Part shown: positions 59,718 to 64,000 of the stretch, piece after piece
Position numbering within the stretch: the stretch's first letter is position 1
Layout of the letters: every line of letters begins with the position of its first letter
Source of the DNA: JBQTII01 sp052387905
GTDB taxonomy: Bacteria; Actinomycetota; Actinomycetes; Sporichthyales; Sporichthyaceae
Length of the DNA: 64,000 nucleotides
Assembly (NCBI GenBank): GCA_052387905.1
Contig: JBQTIR010000037.1
Span: 60,059-124,058 of the forward strand
Direction: 5' to 3'
Notes under the pieces: generated by a model
Database searches by the model: none
Seen by the model: the letters and a program-made list of their open reading frames with translations, nothing else
Told to the model about the DNA's origin: nothing
Program-made: the position numbers and the translations under genes

Positions 59718-60308
59718 TCAAGTCTCGCCGCGGGTGAAGTCGGCCTCGGCCAGGGCGGCCTTCTTGGCCCGGCGGCCGAGGCGGTCGACGTAGACGGTGC
59801 CGGCGAGATGGTCGCACTCGTGCTGCAGGCAGCGGGCGACGAGGCTGACACCGGACACCTCGACCGGCTCCCACGCGGCGTTGAAGCCGGTGACCCGCGC
59901 GCTGAGCACCCGGGCCAGCATCGAGGTCGAACCGGGCACCGACAGGCAGCCCTCGGTGCGCTCGACCAACTCACGCGGGCCGTCGGGCAGGTGCAGCACC
60001 GGGTTGATCAGCGTCGCCACGACGTTGTTGCCGAGGCGCTCGCCGTCCTCGTCCTCGTCCGGGCAGTCCATGACGAAGACCGACAGGCCGACCCCGATCT
60101 GGTTCGCTGCCAACCCCACGCCGTCGGCCGCGTGCATGCTCGCGAACATGTCCGCGATCAGCTGATCCAGCCCCGGTTGATCGCGGGAGACCGGCGAAGT
60201 CGGGCGGTGCAGCACCGGGTCGCCGTAGTAGGTGATCGGCCGGACCCGGCCGACCACCCCACCGTCTCCGGTTGTCCCGCTCTCGGTTGTCCCGCCCTCG
60301 ATCGACAT
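59718..60308 (-). CDS. def: Peptide deformylase
   Basis: 196 residues. Removes the formyl group from new N-termini. Motif 1 GVGLAANQIG, motif 2 EGCLSVPG (metal Cys), motif 3 QHECDHLAG (HExxH). Start ATG 60308 with AGGGAAGGG; upstream in-frame codons add a Pro-rich tail without support. N-terminal 20 residues are Gly/Thr-rich (TTESGTTGDGG). Divergent from the MshC-like gene, a neighbour relation also found in other actinobacteria. Confidence 0.93.
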   Translation of the reverse strand: MSIEGGTTESGTTGDGGVVGRVRPITYYGDPVLHRPTSPVSRDQPGLDQLIADMFASMHAADGVGLAANQIGVGLSVFVMDCPDEDEDGERLGNNVVATLINPVLHLPDGPRELVERTEGCLSVPGSTSMLARVLSARVTGFNAAWEPVEVSGVSLVARCLQHECDHLAGTVYVDRLGRRAKKAALAEADFTRGET

Positions 60309-60416
60309 GCCGCCCTTCCCTGCTCGCGTCCCCGTCGGCGACGGAGGAGCCGTTGGCGGTGTCATCGGCCGCCTGCCGCGGCGATGGTAGTCGGCGCTCC
60401 TTGACATGATGGAGAC

Positions 60417-61607
60417 GTGTCTGGGATCTCGAACCTCGGTTCAGGCGTCGTCGGTATGGCCGGTCGCGTCTCCCCCGTGCCGCCGCCGGTGCTCGGTCGC
60501 GCGCTGCGCCTGGGCGGGGTCAGGCTGCCGCTGCTCTCCCCCGGGCGGATCTACGTGTGCGGGATCACCCCCTACGACGTCACGCACCTCGGCCACGCCG
60601 CCACGTTCCTGTGGGCCGACGTCTGCGCCACCGCGATGCGCCTGACCGGTGTCGACGTGCACATGTGCCGCAACGTCACCGACGTCGACGACGTACTGAC
60701 CAACGCCGCGGCGGCCCGGGGCCGTAACTATGACGAGTTCGCGCTGAGCCAGGAGTTCCTCTTCGAGCAGGACATGACCGCGCTGCGGGTGCGCAAGCCG
60801 GACTTCGAGCCCCGCGCGCGTCACCACGTCGCTCACGTCATCGCGCTGGCCTCCGCACTCCTGCAACACAAGAAGGCCTACGAGCGCGACGGCTACGTCT
60901 TCTTCCGCGGCGCCTCGGTGCCCGAGGAGTTCGGGTTCGACCGGGACGAAGCGCTGCGGCTCTCCCGCGAGTACGGCGACAACCCCGATGACCCGCGCCG
61001 GGACGACCCGTTCGACGTCGAGATCTGGCGCCCGTCGGACGAGCGCAACCCCGCGTGGCCGAGCCCGTGGGGGTGGGGGCGGCCCGGCTGGCACGCCGAG
61101 TGTGCGGCGATGGCGCACGCGAACCTCGGCCCGGGCTTCGACGTCCTGGCCGGCGGCGCGGACCTGGTCTTCCCGCACCACGCCTACCAGATCGCGATCG
61201 GCGAGGCCGCGTCCCGGATCGGGCATCTCGCCCGCGGGCGCCTCGCGGTCGGCACGGTCGGCGTCAACGGCGCCAAGATGGCCAAGTCCACCGGCAACCT
61301 CGTGCTGGTCGCGGACATCCTCCAGCAGCACCGCGCGGCCGCCCTGCGGCTCTACGTCCTGGACCGGCGCTGGGCGGACCCGTGGGAGTACGACCCGGCC
61401 GGGGTGGGTGAGGCCGACTCCCGCCTGGACCGCCTGTATGCCGCCGCCGGCCGCCCCGCGAGCAACCCCGCGGCCACCGACGCCGTCGTCACGGCATTGC
61501 TCGATGACCTCGATGTCCCCACCGCGCTGAATCTGGCCGAGGAGGCCGGTGGCGACGCCGCCCGCTTCGTGCTGCGCACCCTGCGTCTGGATGGCGTCGA
61601 CTTCTAG
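60417..61607 (+). CDS. MshC-like cysteine ligase (mycothiol biosynthesis or paralogue)
   Basis: 396 residues, GTG start. Class I aminoacyl-tRNA-synthetase fold derived from CysRS: IYVCGITPYDVTHLGHAATFL (zinc Cys and HIGH-like HLGH), SPWGWGRPGWHAECAAMAH, DLVFPHHAYQIA and KMAKSTGN (KMSKS). These features fit MshC, which joins cysteine to GlcN-Ins. MshC is usually slightly longer and its loop reads KMSKS; here KMAKS and an unusual Gly-rich N-terminus may mark a paralogue. It lacks the anticodon-binding domain of true CysRS. Confidence 0.75.
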   Translation: MSGISNLGSGVVGMAGRVSPVPPPVLGRALRLGGVRLPLLSPGRIYVCGITPYDVTHLGHAATFLWADVCATAMRLTGVDVHMCRNVTDVDDVLTNAAAARGRNYDEFALSQEFLFEQDMTALRVRKPDFEPRARHHVAHVIALASALLQHKKAYERDGYVFFRGASVPEEFGFDRDEALRLSREYGDNPDDPRRDDPFDVEIWRPSDERNPAWPSPWGWGRPGWHAECAAMAHANLGPGFDVLAGGADLVFPHHAYQIAIGEAASRIGHLARGRLAVGTVGVNGAKMAKSTGNLVLVADILQQHRAAALRLYVLDRRWADPWEYDPAGVGEADSRLDRLYAAAGRPASNPAATDAVVTALLDDLDVPTALNLAEEAGGDAARFVLRTLRLDGVDF

Positions 61608-61722
61608 GACTGCAGGCGCGCCGCCCCTGCGGGTTGGCGCACGCGGCGGGCCAGATCCAGGCGCGCTACCGGGGCGACGGCGGCTGCCGCACGCCGGCGC
61701 GATCGCACCACTAGTCACTTCT

Positions 61723-61755
61723 GACCCTCAAGTCATTTTTTTACACTTGCGACAC
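61723..61755 (+). promoter_or_regulatory. Candidate flagellar/WhiG-class sigma promoter (site 2)
   Basis: GACCCTCAAGT (61723-61733), 16 nt, CGACAC (61750-61755): the same words and spacing as site 1 at 19189. The spacer includes a run of eight T. It faces the small membrane-peptide gene at 61877. Confidence 0.5.
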
Positions 61756-61761
61756 GCCGAA

Positions 61762-61787
61762 AGCCCGAAACAGGGCTCCGGGGGGCG
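61762..61787 (+). other. Leader hairpin with a G-run (possible RNA target)
   Basis: AGCCC (61762-61766) and GGGCT (61773-61777) form a stem starting near the expected transcript start, followed by a run of six G (61780-61785). The G-run is complementary to the C-rich loops of the RNA at 19228. Regulation by that RNA is speculative. Confidence 0.35.
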
Positions 61788-61823
61788 TCGACCTGACCAA
61801 CCTGAGATATTAAGGAGACGTTC

Positions 61824-61877
61824 ATGGTGATCTGAAGGGGTTTGCGAGACATGCCGGTGACGAAAGAGGGCCACTGA
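61824..61877 (+). CDS. Two minimal ORFs in the leader
   Basis: 61824-61835 encodes only M-V-I-stop but has a perfect AAGGAG Shine-Dalgarno 7 nt before. 61851-61877 encodes MPVTKEGH and its stop overlaps the ATG of the next gene (TGATG), giving translational coupling. They may be leader peptides controlling the membrane gene; no experimental support. Confidence 0.35.
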
Positions 61878-62110
61878 TGGCTGGCCCTGTCCTCTACCGG
61901 CGCTCCCCCGCCGCCGCACCCGAGGCCGCACCGGTCCGCCGGCCCGAAGGCCACGGCCGCTCCCGAGCACGGCGCGAGCGCCGACTCCGTCGACGGATCT
62001 GCCCGCCCGTCCCCGCGGCGGTGCGCGAACGCGGCGCCCTGATCGTCCTGGTGATCGCCGCGTGCGCGTCGCTGCTGACCTCGATCTACTTGGTGGCGCT
62101 GATCAGCTGA
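61877..62110 (+). CDS. Small single-pass membrane protein
   Basis: 77 residues. The N-terminal 50 are Pro/Arg-rich and strongly basic (RSRARRERRLRRR); residues 54-76 form one transmembrane helix ALIVLVIAACASLLTSIYLVALI at the very C-terminus, a tail-anchored layout. The start overlaps the upstream mini-ORF stop and has AGAGGG upstream. No family recognised. After it, 62111-62267 shows no gene. Confidence 0.5.
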   Translation: MAGPVLYRRSPAAAPEAAPVRRPEGHGRSRARRERRLRRRICPPVPAAVRERGALIVLVIAACASLLTSIYLVALIS

Positions 62111-62267
62111 TCAGCCACGGCGCGGGCGCGTTGCCGCGCAGCGGGTCGGCCCCTAACACCACCCCGGGGACTCAGCCTAAAGGTCACTAAAAGACCACAG
62201 GATGCCCAACAACTTTTCTGCCGTGTCCTTTCGTCGCTGGTACTGAGCTAGGCCAGAGCAGAAATGG

Positions 62268-62864
62268 TCATGGGCGCTGCGATTCCTCGGGCAATGGGAG
62301 GAGCGGCGCTGGTGAGGTTTCGGAACAAGCGGCGTTTTGAACGACGACCCAGCCAAGCCCCTCGCGTTGCGCGAGAATCACCACGCCCTTGACCTTACCC
62401 TCGCCGTCCACGAAGTCGACCCGGCCCTTTGTGGACTCACTGGCAGACCCCCGGTTATATCGCACATCTGATGGATCCAGTGGGGGTGCCCCCTCCTTGC
62501 GGTCAGGGTTGAATCGCGGCTCGGCAGCGTACGCCTCAGCCAGGCGCTCAGGGGACCTTCCCTTACCCTCCGTCGCCGATGACGGTGCCGCATAGTCGGA
62601 AATCCCTAAGGACAGAAACTCGCTGTCACAGTCGAGCGTCTTTGCAGCTTCGGTAATGTCAAAATCTCGATTCGAGTCGGGCGGACCGCTTAGGCCTGAA
62701 TCAGATGACGCCGCGGTGGGGCTCGTTTGTCCACTAGAACCGGCGACCACAACGTTGAATGGTTGTTGGTCTAGCGAGGCCGCACCGACGGCGACTCCAG
62801 CGACAAGGAGCGCAGCTGAGACCGAGACGACAATAGTGCCGGGCCTGATTTCTGACCTGCTCAT
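62268..62864 (-). CDS. Hypothetical anchored exported protein, partner of the protease
   Basis: 198 residues from ATG 62864 (GAGGT 5 nt upstream). N-terminal signal anchor about 9-30 (IVVSVSAALLVAGVAVGAA), a Ser/Gly/Pro linker, then a small domain with Cys at about residues 78 and 181, ending VVILAQREGLGWVVVQNAACSE. The beta-rich end could be a protease inhibitor or regulatory domain, but there is no match. It follows the protease by 25 nt in the same AT-richer tract and is likely co-transcribed. Confidence 0.55.
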   Translation of the reverse strand: MSRSEIRPGTIVVSVSAALLVAGVAVGAASLDQQPFNVVVAGSSGQTSPTAASSDSGLSGPPDSNRDFDITEAAKTLDCDSEFLSLGISDYAAPSSATEGKGRSPERLAEAYAAEPRFNPDRKEGAPPLDPSDVRYNRGSASESTKGRVDFVDGEGKVKGVVILAQREGLGWVVVQNAACSETSPAPLLPLPEESQRP

Positions 62865-62889
62865 TTTGACCTCACAGCGCTTCGAAAAT

Positions 62890-63693
62890 TCAGGGATGAG
62901 GGTACTCGCTTTGGATCTCGGCTTCTTCCGAAGCTCCGATCGTACGCTGTGCCACGCGCTCGGCAAGGATAGAGCCGCACATCGTTCTCCGAACGTTAGA
63001 GTCCGGACAAATGCTGTTCACCGGGTTGCTCAACCCCTCGTCCCAATGTGGAACCCAACCCAGAGAGTGGCCGACTTCGTGACTGACAACACTCCAAAGG
63101 TCTAACTCGTTGATGATGCCATTATTTGAGATGTCGGGAGCAGTGCCGGTGTAATATGACGTTGCTCCGCCAGCTCCGACGTCGAGGGCAATAATCGCTC
63201 TAACGATTCGCTTTGTGTTATTTTGACTGAGACAGTAATTAGTCAGACCCGCAGTAGTCGTCGAGCGAAGATCGTCCAGCTGTTCACGCCGGAACCCCAT
63301 CTCTACTGCCACTGCGCAGGGGTTGGTAACGGATGGAATTTGTACCGGAGCGCCGTAGTAATAAGCCGTGGGCTCTTGGTCTACTTCCGCTCCGTTCCAC
63401 TCGCCGACTGCGTTTCCTATGCGGTTCCCCCAGGCACTAGAGGGCATGTCCGGGTCATAGGAGTATGCTATCGACTTGCTATTAGCCCACGCCAGCGAAA
63501 AGAAGGTGGTGTGATCTGCGCTGGCTGGTCCTACCGCAAGACCCAAAGACAAACCGACAACCGCAAGCATCGGTAGTCCACGACGAGAACTTCGTACAGT
63601 CGAAGTATTTCGGGTTGGGCAGAGAGACGGAACCGCGGACCCGCGAAAAGCGCGACGAGTGGATATGAATCGTCCTGCAGATAGAGAACGCAA
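62890..63693 (-). CDS. Secreted matrixin-like zinc metalloprotease
   Basis: 267 residues from a TTG at 63693, chosen because GGAGGA stands 4 nt before; a TTG at 63753 would be longer. Signal peptide RRGLPMLAVVGLSLGLAVGPASA before DHTTF. The catalytic motif HEVGHSLGWVPHWD (HExxHxxGxxHxxD) about residue 212 is that of metzincins/matrixins. Cysteines (NPCAV, NYCLS, ICPD, TMCGS) suggest two disulfides. Codon and base use are clearly less GC-rich than in the rest of the window, suggesting transfer. Confidence 0.7.
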   Translation of the reverse strand: MRSLSAGRFISTRRAFRGSAVPSLCPTRNTSTVRSSRRGLPMLAVVGLSLGLAVGPASADHTTFFSLAWANSKSIAYSYDPDMPSSAWGNRIGNAVGEWNGAEVDQEPTAYYYGAPVQIPSVTNPCAVAVEMGFRREQLDDLRSTTTAGLTNYCLSQNNTKRIVRAIIALDVGAGGATSYYTGTAPDISNNGIINELDLWSVVSHEVGHSLGWVPHWDEGLSNPVNSICPDSNVRRTMCGSILAERVAQRTIGASEEAEIQSEYPHP

Positions 63694-64000
63694 ATGTTCC
63701 TCCGGCCACAACAGCACATTAGGTAGACTGAGAAATTTTAAGAACGCATGCAAAGAGTTTTTCTAGCCGGTAGCAATAACCTCCTTGAAAAGGTCGTACT
63801 TCATATTGCAGCATCAGTCAAGAAAAAGTCAAGCGGTTCAGTCTTTGGTGTTTGCGCCCTGGCGGTCATCGGTTAGCCCTGGTGATTCACAAAGATTCTG
63901 AATCCGGTGCCGAGAGGGCTCGGTGAGCCGCATTTGGTCGCGGGCGCTTCCGCGGAAGCGTCGGGCGTGCTTCGGTGACCGGTCTGCTGTTCTGCCGGGT
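63694..64000. other. Right-edge non-coding stretch with a repeated palindrome
   Basis: About 300 bases without a supported gene, AT-richer at 63720-63830. The perfect 16-bp palindrome CGCTTCCGCGGAAGCG at 63945-63960 is identical to the one at 11421-11436. The stretch probably contains the protease promoter. Confidence 0.5.

Noticed and set aside
59216..59737. A plus-strand gene of 173 codons over the def downstream gap
   Set aside because: Product lacks any pattern and begins inside the acyl-CoA ligase antisense; the minus-strand open frame has better protein-like content.

Overview
The window is one contiguous piece of a high-GC actinobacterial chromosome. Evidence: GTG starts and 4-nt start/stop overlaps are common; bldC, an amino-acid dehydrogenase, a DUF3073 protein, purM and purF lie together as in Streptomyces and relatives; ybaB, recR and dnaX sit beside aspartokinase and aspartate-semialdehyde dehydrogenase; there is an MshC-type ligase (mycothiol) and a TrcRS-like two-component pair. 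A Frankia/Sporichthya-like lineage would fit, but the genus is inferred, not shown.

Layout. 1-3.9 kb: tail of an upstream gene (possibly a PonA2-type penicillin-binding protein), a metallophosphoesterase, tRNA-Pro, a DUF2975/XRE pair and a type II NADH dehydrogenase. 3.9-16.6 kb: accessory zone with AzlCD exporter, an AbiEi/DUF559-type protein, tandem MFS paralogues, secreted proteins and lipoproteins, an acyl-CoA synthetase, and most copies of a 71-76 bp inverted-repeat element. 16.6-19.2 kb: minus-strand envelope operon carrying a third member of a six-cysteine lipoprotein family. 19.2-19.5 kb: a probable small RNA with C-rich hairpin loops. 19.5-26.5 kb: asd, lysC, ybaB, recR, DUF5063, dnaX, SRP RNA and tRNA-Ser. 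26.5-31.1 kb: a thiol/sulfur or metalloid island (ArsR-rhodanese regulator divergent from methyltransferase, small membrane protein, MBL-rhodanese and MFS). 31.1-43.2 kb: a gene remnant, a second acyl-CoA synthetase, two crcB genes, a heterodimeric ABC exporter, malic enzyme, and a nitroreductase/pirin/YceI/MarR stress group. 43.5-48.4 kb: bldC, valine/leucine dehydrogenase, DUF3073, purM and purF. 48.4-57.5 kb: hydrolase, DoxX, secreted protein, hisS, GNAT, methyltransferase, response regulators and sensor kinase. 57.6-64 kb: third acyl-CoA synthetase, a start-less ORF, def, mshC-like gene, a small membrane-peptide unit and a visibly AT-richer matrixin-like protease pair.

The most unusual signals are non-coding. 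(1) Two distant sites share GACCCTCAAGT-N16-CGACAC at identical spacing, resembling flagellar/WhiG-class promoters. One precedes a compact RNA gene with five hairpins that each have a C-rich loop, the last being its terminator; the other precedes two tiny ORFs and a small membrane protein. (2) Four families of short palindromic repeats recur; members of one family show compensatory stem changes, and a copy of another lies in frame inside a hydrolase gene.

All functions are read from motifs and recalled family knowledge; no database search was run.
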